Positions 52,872 through 62,632 of a stretch of 64,000 nucleotides of DNA are shown one piece after another (position 1 is the first letter of the stretch; every line of letters begins with the position of its first letter). The notes beneath the pieces were generated by a model. That model did no database searches and was not told the origin of the DNA. It saw only the letters and a program-made list of their open reading frames with translations. The stretch is from Marinoscillum sp049115815. Lineage in GTDB: Bacteria > Bacteroidota > Bacteroidia > Cytophagales > Cyclobacteriaceae. The stretch covers positions 1 to 64,000 of the forward strand of contig JAGDZO010000001.1 in assembly GCA_049115815.1 (NCBI GenBank). Reading direction: 5' to 3'. The position numbers and the translations under genes are program-made.

Positions 52872-55622
52872 CTAGTTCAATATCAATCTTTCTGTGAAGT
52901 CTATCTGTTCACCCTTGATACTAATCAGGTACAGTCCTTTGGTTAGTAACTTGGTAGTAAGCCTAAATGTCGATTCGCTGATTGATGCTGTTTCCTGGTA
53001 AACAGTTTGTCCAGACAGATTGCTGATTTTGATATTCACGAGTTGGTTCATTGCTTCAGTGGGCAATGCTATCACCACGTCCTGCCCAACATGCACAGGG
53101 TTGGGATAAATCTTCCAATGATTCACTTTTCCGGTCTTCAAAACCTTTGGTCTTTCCGGAGCATCTCCATTGCGGCTAATCGATACTTCTATTGGTAGTC
53201 CATCTACCGTTCTGAATTCTAGTATGGTTTCTTCAGGGCTTGCGCTGATGATGGTCACTTGATCGTTGTTTTGGTTCAATTGCCATTCACCATAAAGTGT
53301 GAGTCTGATGGGAGTGACCACAGAGGCACCTTGCTCTTGTCTACGCTCCAAGCCCAAATCAGGATTGGCCAAAGTAAGCAACGCTTCGGAACCATTCATT
53401 TCGTGCATCACCAGGCATGGCTTATTGACGGCCTTCACTTCCGTCTCTGGTATGTTGATGAAGGTAATAGGTGAGAAAAAGGCAGATCCTATAATTCCGC
53501 TCTCCAGGTGCTGAACCATATGGGCACTTGCATCCTTTTGTAGCACCTTGTATGGCTTGTTGGATTTCATTTCGCTCGCGAATGACGTCATGGCTTCTGA
53601 GGAAGTAGCCGGAAGGGTCACATACTCAAAGCCTCTGTTGGTAGGTGCTGTGCCATGAGAGATGTATCCATAGGTATTGTTTTCGGCAAAGTTGCTTGTC
53701 CAACCCGTGCCTCCTGGCCGCACAATTTCGTCATGGTTTGGAGTAGAAGCCTTCCCGCCCCAGATAGTTAGTTGACCTCCATTGACCACATAGAATCCTG
53801 TCCCTGCATTGCTCATGACCCAGTAGTCACCTGACTGATCAAAAGTCTTGTTGATAGAGTTGTCCTGAGGCTCTCCATTGTAGATTACCACTTTGTCATT
53901 TCTGAGTCGTTGGTAAAGTGTAGTGATGGTCGGGTGCGTGGCATCAAAGGTGGAGATATTAGATCCAAGAGCCACGATGATGTCATCAAAAGCGAAGATT
54001 GATTTTTTGAATTTAAAATTCGGGTCATGCGTATCAGGACCGTAATTTTCACCAAAACCTTGATCGCCCAGGCCCTGAAAATCGATCCCAAAGAGTCCAA
54101 GGGTTCCGTGCGTTTTGTTGAGCACGTTGCTGTTTTTGGATTTGAATGCCACTGCTCCAGCGAAACTGTTTTTTTGATGTTCATCTATTCTTTCGTTTTC
54201 AGCATGGAGCTTGTCGAAAGGCAGAAGGATGGTAGTTGTGCCCGGAAAATGATTCCAATTCCACGTATTCTCATCATATCCGTTTCCAGATTTCATGCTA
54301 CTGTTGTAAATGATCTCCAAGCCACCATACGACTGGTATCTACCAAATCGATTGGCTTTTTTGTAAGTTTCAGTACCCCAAGTGTAGTTGGACAACCCTC
54401 GAGCGGCTGCTATCCATTCATCCTTACGGAATATGCCCATATGATTATGATTCATTTGGAAATAACCCTCTTGCCATGGGCTGGAGGAGGTATAGTTGAA
54501 GTCTGGATGGTTGCCCCAGACTCGATTATAGTAACCAGCAAATACAGGATCAGCAGTGCTTAGTCCTAGTATTTGGCCTCCGAGCATTGCCATTTGGTAG
54601 ATGCTAGTCTGATCAAAGCTGGAGATATCTCTGTTGTCAGGCTTTCTACCACATAGAGCGATGGGGTAGACCATGAAGTCATTGGCTATGGTCATCTGGT
54701 AGTACATAGCATCTCTGAAATTCTTGTAATACTCTTCACCTACAGCAAATGGGGTTTCATACCCCAAGGCATATAGTCCCCTAACGGCTGTCTTGTAGGC
54801 GTACATATAATTGGAGTATCCAGCCCAATGATGAAATCCCGCTCCATCTGGCTTGATTCCTCCACCAAAAGCCTGACTAAACGTGAAGAAACGTTCATAA
54901 TAGCGCTTCATACCTTTCATCCATCTTACTTTTTCATCGTCAGAATCCAGAGATAAACCAAAGCCAAGCATGGCATCTGAGACGGTGTATATCAAGTCAG
55001 TGCTGTAGTCCCTGCCTGGGTAATAATCCGCTCCCGTGTTGGGGTCTGGCCATAGATTTTTGAATTTGTCAGTATGTACATCCAGTGTGTATCCGAAGAG
55101 ATTTTTGACCTTGTCGGATAGATGGTACCCATGCAGGACTGATGATCTTGCAAATCGATCATAATCATACCCAAGGCCGTCTTTCGGTATTTTGTTATCA
55201 ATAAACCGCTGAGATATGAGCCATATCACGTTAGAAGCTTTTTCTTTTATTTCCTCAGCTTGAGACCCATTAGGATAGAACCTAAGATATCTTGCGAATT
55301 GGCGAATTATATTGCTAGGATCTTTGAAAACGGTGAGGTTGTCACCTCCGGTGATATTATCACCATCCACCACTATGTTCAGGTTATTATATTTGTTGAG
55401 TGCATTTGGTATGTCATTAGATAGCAAATCTGAACTAGGCTCAGTTCCGAGTAAATCGTCTGCTAATCGATCATATACTTGCTGTACTCCTGCTATCTCC
55501 TCTGCAGTAGCAGTCTCCAATGGCAAGTCTGGGTCATATACTGGTGCATAAGTTTGGGCTTGGCTGCTGCCAATGGATAATGCAAAAGATAATATTATCA
55601 GAGCGAGACTATTTCGATTCAT
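52872..55622 (-). CDS. T9SS-secreted PL8-family polysaccharide lyase
   Basis: 916 residues from ATG 55622 (MNRNSLALIIL), with a signal peptide ending GSSQAQ. The (alpha/alpha) toroid carries DGAGFHHWAGYSNYMYAY at about residue 258, with the expected catalytic His and Tyr, and NRFGRYQSYGGLEI near 426 with the catalytic Arg. The central super-sandwich begins near WNWNHFPGTTT (~457), a PL8 hallmark. A T9SS domain ends the protein (KIYPNPVHVGQDVV...ERLILN). PL8 enzymes split chondroitin, hyaluronan or xanthan by beta-elimination. All key motifs are present; the exact substrate is unknown. It follows the lipoprotein PL8 gene on the same strand after 41 bases. Confidence 0.9.
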   Translation of the reverse strand: MNRNSLALIILSFALSIGSSQAQTYAPVYDPDLPLETATAEEIAGVQQVYDRLADDLLGTEPSSDLLSNDIPNALNKYNNLNIVVDGDNITGGDNLTVFKDPSNIIRQFARYLRFYPNGSQAEEIKEKASNVIWLISQRFIDNKIPKDGLGYDYDRFARSSVLHGYHLSDKVKNLFGYTLDVHTDKFKNLWPDPNTGADYYPGRDYSTDLIYTVSDAMLGFGLSLDSDDEKVRWMKGMKRYYERFFTFSQAFGGGIKPDGAGFHHWAGYSNYMYAYKTAVRGLYALGYETPFAVGEEYYKNFRDAMYYQMTIANDFMVYPIALCGRKPDNRDISSFDQTSIYQMAMLGGQILGLSTADPVFAGYYNRVWGNHPDFNYTSSSPWQEGYFQMNHNHMGIFRKDEWIAAARGLSNYTWGTETYKKANRFGRYQSYGGLEIIYNSSMKSGNGYDENTWNWNHFPGTTTILLPFDKLHAENERIDEHQKNSFAGAVAFKSKNSNVLNKTHGTLGLFGIDFQGLGDQGFGENYGPDTHDPNFKFKKSIFAFDDIIVALGSNISTFDATHPTITTLYQRLRNDKVVIYNGEPQDNSINKTFDQSGDYWVMSNAGTGFYVVNGGQLTIWGGKASTPNHDEIVRPGGTGWTSNFAENNTYGYISHGTAPTNRGFEYVTLPATSSEAMTSFASEMKSNKPYKVLQKDASAHMVQHLESGIIGSAFFSPITFINIPETEVKAVNKPCLVMHEMNGSEALLTLANPDLGLERRQEQGASVVTPIRLTLYGEWQLNQNNDQVTIISASPEETILEFRTVDGLPIEVSISRNGDAPERPKVLKTGKVNHWKIYPNPVHVGQDVVIALPTEAMNQLVNIKISNLSGQTVYQETASISESTFRLTTKLLTKGLYLISIKGEQIDFTERLILN

Positions 55623-55663
55623 GTTAATGATGCTTTGACAGTTCATACTTGGGTATTATTGAA

Positions 55664-58141
55664 TTATGGTAACATTAATTTCACAGAAATTGGTTTCCCT
55701 GTGTATTCGGCAGTTGGCAGCTTAACGGATAGGTCATATAAGTCTCCATTCTGGACACTTTGCTCAAACGGCAAATTCGTACTGATGACAATCTCATTTA
55801 GTTGATCGTTCATAGTAGGATCTGTCACAGTAAGGTCATATCCATCGTCAGTTTTTTCGAGCAGAATTATCGCAGGAGCGGAGGTTTTCATTTGAATATC
55901 TGTACCATTCAAGAGCGCATTACTTTGATAGAATGCCGCTCCCAATACTGTGCCATCAGCTGAGCGAACCGCTTGAATTATGGAATCATTTTGAATCACT
56001 TCTATAGGGCTAGTAGCGAAAGCTTTCTCTGCAGACTCGTCTCCAGCATATATTATATACCCATAGGTGTCATTGACTGGCCTTTGACCATGGCCGTAGG
56101 TCAATTGGAAAACTGATGCAGTAGTTGGGAGGTCATCTTTTTTGCCATTTGTATGGTTGTGTCTTTCCCAATCTGTTTCTCTCACTTCTAGTTCGATAGC
56201 TATTTCTCGGTTGCTGTATTCAGGTAACAATGCATAAGACAAATGATCTTTCTGCTCAATCACGGTCATTTCATCCTTGCTTAGCGCAACAGTTTGAGAT
56301 GAGGTTATTGGTTTTCCGTTGAGGTAGACCTCTCCGTCTAGCTTGGTTTGGTTGATTGCGGTAAATACTTCACCTTCTTTGTCTGCTTCCAGATTGGTAA
56401 TTCCAGAGCCTAGTGCTACCGTATAATCTCCCAATATGAAATAGGATTTGTAAGCTCTTACGCCGAATATCAGTTCTGTATTCGGGTCATTCAATCCATT
56501 GAGATCATTGACACCCTTCTTGGCAGTGGCGTTGAACTTCTCAAATTTGAATCCAGCCATGGCATTGCCAGATCGGCTGGTAGCAGCTCCGGCATAGTTG
56601 TATTTGCTACAATATCCTCTCCAGTTCAGGATAGGCTGGAGCGCTGTAGCCGGATGTCTGCTCGTGATCCCAGGTACAGCATATGAATTCCATCCACCGA
56701 GAATGTCAAGATATTCTCTGCCCTGTTTGGTGATCAGAAGTGTCCCATCATTGGTGAAGATATTGAGCTTATCGGCCATCATGTGCGCACTTTCAGTACC
56801 ATCTACGCGGAATGATCCCATGTTGATGTACACTGAATAGTCCTTGGTTTTTTTAATTAGGTCGTCGTTGTTGTAGAAATATTTTACTCCCGAGTAATCG
56901 TTAGTGGTATAGTCATTCATCAAAATGTCATATTCCTCAGCTTCTTTTTGGTATTGCTTGAGTTCCGCGATCTGAGCTTCTGTAAGCGATGAAGACCAGT
57001 TTTTCAATAGGTTCTTGACAAGCAACAATGATTTGATAGGAGAGGGGTCTATTACATATTCAAAACTTCCTCTGCTCAGAAATAGCTGACTGTAGCCTTT
57101 GTAAACGTAAAAGGACGATCCTTTAAGGTAATTGAATATGCTGTTGAGATTTTCTTCGGATAGTTTTCGCTCCCAAGGTGTTCCTTGTAGATAGCCTAGA
57201 ATGCTCAAGGCAGCCGACGTACCATCCACAGGATATCCAAAAATCAGGCACTGCTTGCCATGTCCCCAACCTGCTCCATCAGCCGTGAATCCTTCCGTCC
57301 AAAATGATGATTGATTTGTCACTTGAGAGGTGACACTTATACTTTTACTCGCTACTTCAGCCAGTACCTCTACCATTTCTGCTGAGCGAATCATAGCCGC
57401 GCATGGTAACAAACTACGATAGGCGAGGGCATTGCCACCTACCCACCATGTATGATTGCGAAAGCGTTCTAGGCTTAGAAGATTGTGATCTGTTTCATCA
57501 TGACGATAGGGCTGAGTGAGAGCCTGTCTACCAACCTCCGTTAGTACTCTATTGAGTTCTATCAACGTTGGGTCTTTGATTGATTGATTTTCTACAGCTT
57601 CCATGAGATCGAACAATGCGAAATAGGCATTGATAGCGCAAGTAGGAATAGCAAAGCAGGAAGCATGAAATCTGCCGTTGACATTGGGTCTTGAAAGCTC
57701 TTGCTTACCTATCTCAATCACTCCACGACTGATAGTTTGGAAAACTTCATCCTCTGCGTATGCCTTCCATGGCTTGCCCCTGTAGGGTTCCAGAAGCTTC
57801 CAATATCGTGAGAACGATTTGGTGTACACTAGTCCAACTTTCTGATTGATATCTACGGTGCTGTCTTTTAGCCAATTTTTGGCTTTAATTTCTTGTAGCT
57901 CCTCTTGCTGATCTCTGAATGTACCATCCTCGCTCAGGGACTCGCGAAGTTCAGCATTAGAAGTCTTTATTATTTTGATGTATTTCTCTCTATATCGCTT
58001 TTGAGAAAAATATTCTCTGAGTTGGGTGATTCCTTCCTGATCAGACGTGTCCTGTGCCGGGGCTGAACACCCATTGGATAAAAGAAAAACACCTAGCAAT
58101 AGGGCATACAGCACAACAGTTATTTTATTGTTTGTGGACAT
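55664..58141 (-). CDS. PL8-like polysaccharide lyase lipoprotein
   Basis: 825 residues from ATG 58141 (MSTNNKITVV); an ATG 14 codons upstream is possible. The lipobox LLSNGC marks a lipoprotein. The helical toroid contains RNHTWWVGGNALAYRSLLP, ADGAGWGHGKQCLIFGYPVD with the putative catalytic His, and a super-sandwich starting near GGWNSYAVPGITSRHP (~482), parallel to WNWNHFPGTTT of the T9SS enzyme. Sequence is very divergent from that enzyme, and the NRFGRY motif is not clear, so specificity may differ. A match to the LacI-type operator lies 70 bases upstream of the chosen start. It may process oligosaccharides at the cell surface or in the periplasm. Confidence 0.83.
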   Translation of the reverse strand: MSTNNKITVVLYALLLGVFLLSNGCSAPAQDTSDQEGITQLREYFSQKRYREKYIKIIKTSNAELRESLSEDGTFRDQQEELQEIKAKNWLKDSTVDINQKVGLVYTKSFSRYWKLLEPYRGKPWKAYAEDEVFQTISRGVIEIGKQELSRPNVNGRFHASCFAIPTCAINAYFALFDLMEAVENQSIKDPTLIELNRVLTEVGRQALTQPYRHDETDHNLLSLERFRNHTWWVGGNALAYRSLLPCAAMIRSAEMVEVLAEVASKSISVTSQVTNQSSFWTEGFTADGAGWGHGKQCLIFGYPVDGTSAALSILGYLQGTPWERKLSEENLNSIFNYLKGSSFYVYKGYSQLFLSRGSFEYVIDPSPIKSLLLVKNLLKNWSSSLTEAQIAELKQYQKEAEEYDILMNDYTTNDYSGVKYFYNNDDLIKKTKDYSVYINMGSFRVDGTESAHMMADKLNIFTNDGTLLITKQGREYLDILGGWNSYAVPGITSRHPATALQPILNWRGYCSKYNYAGAATSRSGNAMAGFKFEKFNATAKKGVNDLNGLNDPNTELIFGVRAYKSYFILGDYTVALGSGITNLEADKEGEVFTAINQTKLDGEVYLNGKPITSSQTVALSKDEMTVIEQKDHLSYALLPEYSNREIAIELEVRETDWERHNHTNGKKDDLPTTASVFQLTYGHGQRPVNDTYGYIIYAGDESAEKAFATSPIEVIQNDSIIQAVRSADGTVLGAAFYQSNALLNGTDIQMKTSAPAIILLEKTDDGYDLTVTDPTMNDQLNEIVISTNLPFEQSVQNGDLYDLSVKLPTAEYTGKPISVKLMLP

Positions 58142-58211
58142 GCTAAGATCATCATTATAGGGTTTAATATAGCAGCGCTTCATATGCTTGTTCTATTCAC
58201 TGTGTAATTTA

Positions 58212-58227
58212 ATGTGTACGAACACAA
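58212..58227. promoter_or_regulatory. Second candidate LacI-family operator
   Basis: ATGTGTACGAACACAA matches the perfect palindrome at 25383-25398 at 14 of 16 positions. It lies 70 bases upstream of the lipoprotein PL8 gene, the same distance as its counterpart from nagB. Confidence 0.65.
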
Positions 58228-58328
58228 TAGTCTAAATCAATTCATTAAAAGATTTTATTTCTATCTTAAATGGGCATGAAAAGTGAAATATTTTGGGTTT
58301 TGTGGCACTCGGTTAGTGACACAGATAA

Positions 58329-58361
58329 CAAAAAAGCTGCCCATTCATGGGCAGCTTTTTA
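58329..58361 (-). terminator. Intrinsic terminator after the PKD lipoprotein gene
   Basis: AGCTGCCCA (58335-58343) pairs with TGGGCAGCT (58348-58356) around a TTCA loop; As precede and Ts follow, so it can work on either strand. It is placed after the minus-strand stop at 58382. Confidence 0.85.
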
Positions 58362-58381
58362 GTGTTAACATTTTCTGTTGA

Positions 58382-59920
58382 TTATTTCATAGTAATGATC
58401 AACTGCGGACCTGAGATTCCATCAGCGGCATTTTCCTTGGAGTGGATTCTAAATGAATTACTACCATCAGTAGCTGCTGGATAATGTAAATTCAATGAAA
58501 GAACCTTATCAGTCTCTGCCGCCGTAGTTGCAGTGATGTCAATAGTGACTTTATCTCCATTGGCAGGAGCTTTGGTAGTAGTTGCCTTTGCTCCGGTATC
58601 TGTGTAGGTGCCCTCTGTCTTCACCACAGATGTAGTAGGGATGTCTGAAGCTGCAGGATCGTCGCTCCATGCATCGTGGCTCCAGTGACGTACAGACATT
58701 TCCCCATCTATGTTAGATGCATCAGAAACAGTCAATACCAATTCGGCTTTAGCAATGTCAGCAAGCACTATATCAGCTGGAATCTCAAACTGTAGCAATG
58801 CTTCTCTTTGCCATCTTCCATCGTCAGCATTATTAGATACATGCAATAATCCAGCATCTACTTTGCTGAACGTATCATCATCAAATCTTACCCAAGCATC
58901 AGATTTCACATCGATTGTTCTTGGACCACTAGCTACCACTTCATTTACGGTCACGTAATCAGTCTTAGCCTCAGTGCTCTCTCCTCCAGGACCAGTAGCG
59001 ACTAAAGTCACATCGTAAGTACCAGCAGTAGCATAAGTCACCGTTGGATTTTGCTCTGTGCTCGTAGCAGGCTCGCCACCTTCAAATGTCCATGCCCAGC
59101 TTGTAGCATCGGTAGAGGCATCTGTGAAGGTCACCGTACCACCAGCGTCTAAAGTCAATGGATCTCCGCTAAATGCCGCTACTGGAGCCTTAGCACTCAC
59201 TTTCACGTAATCAGTTTCTGTTTTGGTATTTTCACCACCAGGGCCAGTTGCTACCAATGTGACATCATAGTCTCCTGCTGTAGCGTACGTTACAGTAGGG
59301 TTAGCTTCTGTACTAGTAGCAGGTTCTCCACCTTCAAACGTCCAAGCATAGCTTTCAGCACCTGTAGAAGAATTGGTAAACGTAACTGTTCCACCTTCTT
59401 CAATAGCTAGTGGATCACCGCTGAATCCAGCCACAGGAGCATCTGGAGCTTGATCATCATTGGTAATGGTCAGTGTATATGCTTTTACAGAACCAAGTTC
59501 GATACCATCTACAGCAGCGTCCATAGTGAGTATTACCGTTCTATCACTGTCTACTTCGTCATTGTCTTTAGGAGTGATCACAATACTAGCTTCACTGTCT
59601 CCAGCTTTGATGCTTACTGCTACGGATCCATCCGCGGCAGCAGGGCTCATGGTGTAATCTGTACCAGCCACAGCTGTACCGCTTACTTTCAGTGAGTAAG
59701 AAATATCAGTTGGTGCAGGGATAGACAGACTTATTTTGGCAGTAACTGCCGATCCAGATTCTGCAACACTGGCAGAAGCACCACCAAAATTGAGGACCAC
59801 AGGATCCACTATAGTTGGCTCATCTTCTCCACAAGAGGTTACAAACAGCATGATCAGACCCAATGCCATCAGCACGGGCTTGAATAAAAAGTTTGAATAC
59901 ATACTTCGTTGATTTTTCAT
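58382..59920 (-). CDS. Multidomain lipoprotein: Calx-beta, two PKD domains, CBM96/DNRLRE-like domain
   Basis: 512 residues with lipobox LFVTSCGEDEP. Residues ~38-155 form a Calx-beta domain (SASVAESGSAVTAKISLS; DSDRTVILTMDAA). Two similar PKD domains follow (~160-245, ~246-330), each with the WTFEGGEPATSTE.NPTVTY motif. The C-terminal ~175 residues (TIDVKSDAWVRFDDDTFSKV ... LLQFEIPADI) resemble DNRLRE/CBM96 carbohydrate-binding sandwiches. It has no obvious enzyme domain, so it is probably a surface glycan-binding protein serving the lyases and sulfatase. It is a separate transcript end, closed by the terminator at 58329. Confidence 0.82.
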   Translation of the reverse strand: MKNQRSMYSNFLFKPVLMALGLIMLFVTSCGEDEPTIVDPVVLNFGGASASVAESGSAVTAKISLSIPAPTDISYSLKVSGTAVAGTDYTMSPAAADGSVAVSIKAGDSEASIVITPKDNDEVDSDRTVILTMDAAVDGIELGSVKAYTLTITNDDQAPDAPVAGFSGDPLAIEEGGTVTFTNSSTGAESYAWTFEGGEPATSTEANPTVTYATAGDYDVTLVATGPGGENTKTETDYVKVSAKAPVAAFSGDPLTLDAGGTVTFTDASTDATSWAWTFEGGEPATSTEQNPTVTYATAGTYDVTLVATGPGGESTEAKTDYVTVNEVVASGPRTIDVKSDAWVRFDDDTFSKVDAGLLHVSNNADDGRWQREALLQFEIPADIVLADIAKAELVLTVSDASNIDGEMSVRHWSHDAWSDDPAASDIPTTSVVKTEGTYTDTGAKATTTKAPANGDKVTIDITATTAAETDKVLSLNLHYPAATDGSNSFRIHSKENAADGISGPQLIITMK

Positions 59921-60081
59921 AGTTGACTAAAATTTAATTTAACAATTGGTTTGACGGTCGTTTAGAACCTTTGGCTTCAAGTAAAACGTTACTTGAAAAA
60001 ATATTTACGTTTAAAGTTTTTAAATTGATTTATCTTCCTTTTTGTTCATTTTAAGGGTTTTAATGTTGTTTAATAGGGTTA

Positions 60082-60858
60082 TTATTCAGCTAATTGCCAG
60101 ACTGTGAAGTTTTTATATATGGCCTTTCGTGTATACATATGACGCAAGCCAATTCTGCCAGATTTCAATGGATCCTTCTCGCTCACATCCCATTTCATTT
60201 CCAATTTATCATTCGCATCAGCTTGATTGACAACAGACATATTGATCGTGCCTTGGCTCAGCAAAACCTCCATATGATAAGTCACAAATGGCTTAAAAAG
60301 ACCCGTTTTGAAGGCATCAGGAAGAATTTCTGTGCCACCAAGTTTATTTAATGATGGATCGTATTGACGGAGCCTTATGTAGTCATTGTCGCCAGAATAT
60401 TTGTTGGCATCAAAGGCAGCAAAGCTGATATGATAGGCGCTCATGTTAAGAAAATATTTGCGCATGCTTGGTACCCTTCTCTGATCTCTCCATTCATATA
60501 TGTCGGTTCGAAATTCGCTATCTCCTTTGCCTGATGCATGGAAGTAGAGGATGTTTACACATCTGGTGGTAGTGTCTGTTCGGGTATAATCAAATGCAAT
60601 GCGAATGTCTCCCTCAAAAGTCTTTTTCGTCCAAAGCACCGCGTGGCTGCTGTCACTTCCATGATCGGGACCAGCTTCGAAAAGCATACCTTCTTCACTC
60701 GTGCTGACTTGGGCTTTCAAGCCATCTAGAAACCACCCTTCCCAAGGATCCCCTGTGCAAGAGTCTTCGAAGACCAAATTTGCCTGCTCCGTATTTCCGT
60801 CGCATTGCGCTAGCAAGATCCCGATGGATATGATGAATATGGTTTTTAAGAATTTCAT
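60082..60858 (-). CDS. DUF1961-family lipoprotein
   Basis: 258 residues with signal peptide and lipobox GILLAQCDG. The body fits the DUF1961 concanavalin-like sandwich: FEDSCTGDPWEGWFLDG, ILYFHASGKGD, YHISFAAFDANKY and the closing GRIGLRHMYTRKAIYKNFTV. Relatives sit in polysaccharide-utilization loci next to sulfatases and lyases; catalytic activity is not established. Its ATG overlaps the sulfatase stop in a TGATG arrangement, so the two are co-translated and probably act on the same polymer. Confidence 0.85.
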   Translation of the reverse strand: MKFLKTIFIISIGILLAQCDGNTEQANLVFEDSCTGDPWEGWFLDGLKAQVSTSEEGMLFEAGPDHGSDSSHAVLWTKKTFEGDIRIAFDYTRTDTTTRCVNILYFHASGKGDSEFRTDIYEWRDQRRVPSMRKYFLNMSAYHISFAAFDANKYSGDNDYIRLRQYDPSLNKLGGTEILPDAFKTGLFKPFVTYHMEVLLSQGTINMSVVNQADANDKLEMKWDVSEKDPLKSGRIGLRHMYTRKAIYKNFTVWQLAE

Positions 60859-62369
60859 CAGTACTTCAATGCTTTTGATTTTTGTTTAAAATACTCATTG
60901 AAACTATAGGAAGAATGCTCTGACAAGGGTGCCCATTTCTCAGGAATGGACTTCAGTAAGTTTTTGATGGTTTTAGCATGTTTTGGATCGAGGGCAAGGT
61001 TTTTCCATTCGTTAGGGTCTGCTTTCAGATCGTACAATTCTTGAGATCCATCTTCGTACTGAATCAGCCTATATTGACAATCGCGTACTGTAACATTTTG
61101 CTCTCCATACATAGAGACAGCATGGTTCTTCCATTTTGCATCTGGCTGAGCAATCAGCTCGGTTAGGCTATTTCCTTCCAGAGAATTCAATGGCGGAAGA
61201 TTGCATGCATCGAGCAGGGTAGGGTAGATGTCTAATAGTTGTACGGGCGCATTGCAGTTTGATTGAGGCGATATTCGTGGGATTCTAAACGCCAACAATG
61301 TGCGTGTATCACGCTCCCAAAGTGCTTGCTTAGCCACTCTGTTTTTTTCTCCCAAATGATAACCATGATCGGCCCAGATGACGACTATCGTATTGTTGGC
61401 ATATTGCGATGCTTCCAATGCATCCAAGACCTTACCTATCTGTGCATCTACAAAAGCCACACAGGCAGAATATGCCTGTATCATTTCTTTCCATTCTCCA
61501 GATGCTATGAGCTCGTCAGCAGTGGGCATCATTGGTGCTTCTGACACTTTTTGTCCCATCTCCGGTACATCATCCATGTCTGTGGGTAGGTAAGGTGGGG
61601 TTGCTATGTTTTCAATAGGGAACATGTCGAACCATTTCTGAGGCACATGCCAAGGCACATGCGGTCTGATGAATCCCACAGCCATCATGAAAGGTTTATC
61701 ATGATTCTGAGAAAGCTTCTCTACAGCCCATTTGGCAGATTTGTAGTCAGGCATGAGGCTATCATAATCCGGATATGCACCCCAGTCGGTCATGGTTTTA
61801 CCCGATTTATTGGGAAGACTGAATGGATCATAATTCATTCTTTCCTTAGGTCTAGGACCGAAAAAGTCGAAAATACCTCCGTACTCATCAAAAGTCTGAG
61901 CAGCATCACCGTGGTGATAGATTTTCCCTACGGCCATTGTTTTGTATCCATTTTCTTCAAAATAGTCTGGAAGGAACGTAGCATTCTTGACCGCTTCATT
62001 GCTCTTCTTGATGTCTGTGTCATGCATCTGAAGGTAGTTTCCCGTGGTAGAAGGATACATCCCGGTCATAATACTCGCTCTGGAAGGACCACACAAGGGT
62101 GCTTGGCAGTGGGCATTGGTAAACAATGTACCTGAGGCTGCTATTCTGTCAATGTTGGGAGTAGGGATGGAAAGCGAGCCATTCATACAGCTTACAAAGT
62201 CATTGAGATCGTCTACTGCTATGAACAACACATTGGGCCTCTCTTGAGCTTTGCCAGGCCAAGCGAACAATACAATCATCACGATTATCAAAATTGCCCG
62301 CGGTGCAATTACATCGCTGAAACCTAATGTTGGTGAATGATTAATGCCTATGTATCGGGCTGTTGCCAT
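60858..62369 (-). CDS. S1-family sulfatase, iduronate-2-sulfatase-like
   Basis: 503 residues. The N-terminus has a hydrophobic export segment (AILIIVMIVLFAWPGKAQ) after a longer than usual leader, so the true start may be internal. The metal site begins with DD at residues 53-54 (PNVLFIAVDDLNDF). The formylglycine motif is C93-G-P-S-R (PLCGPSRASIMTG), and ADHGYHLGE is the later metal and sulfate-binding motif. The overall pattern is that of iduronate-2-sulfatase-like S1 enzymes. It should remove ester sulfate from a uronic acid or hexosamine residue. A maturing enzyme is needed but none lies in the window. Confidence 0.9.
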   Translation of the reverse strand: MATARYIGINHSPTLGFSDVIAPRAILIIVMIVLFAWPGKAQERPNVLFIAVDDLNDFVSCMNGSLSIPTPNIDRIAASGTLFTNAHCQAPLCGPSRASIMTGMYPSTTGNYLQMHDTDIKKSNEAVKNATFLPDYFEENGYKTMAVGKIYHHGDAAQTFDEYGGIFDFFGPRPKERMNYDPFSLPNKSGKTMTDWGAYPDYDSLMPDYKSAKWAVEKLSQNHDKPFMMAVGFIRPHVPWHVPQKWFDMFPIENIATPPYLPTDMDDVPEMGQKVSEAPMMPTADELIASGEWKEMIQAYSACVAFVDAQIGKVLDALEASQYANNTIVVIWADHGYHLGEKNRVAKQALWERDTRTLLAFRIPRISPQSNCNAPVQLLDIYPTLLDACNLPPLNSLEGNSLTELIAQPDAKWKNHAVSMYGEQNVTVRDCQYRLIQYEDGSQELYDLKADPNEWKNLALDPKHAKTIKNLLKSIPEKWAPLSEHSSYSFNEYFKQKSKALKY

Positions 62370-62632
62370 TTAATTTGTCATTTCAATTGTCGTGAGTAAT
62401 GGATTCTTTCTTACCATATTTGGCCTCTAAATACCAATTTTATCCTATCAGCTGAGCGGCTCGCGCCGAATTAACAAAGGATTGACAATTCTCGAAGTAG
62501 AAAGAAACATAGCTTTTGAAGATTATCGAATTCTTAAGGAGTTAACCGAACGATATTATCCCTATTCTGAACGATTGGACACAAGTGTACAATTTGAACC
62601 ACATGCTATCAGATGGATGAAAATGCCTTTTT

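Noticed and set aside
54027..54563. 178-codon plus-strand frame inside the PL8 gene
   Set aside because: It is antisense to the conserved catalytic region of the lyase and has no family resemblance.
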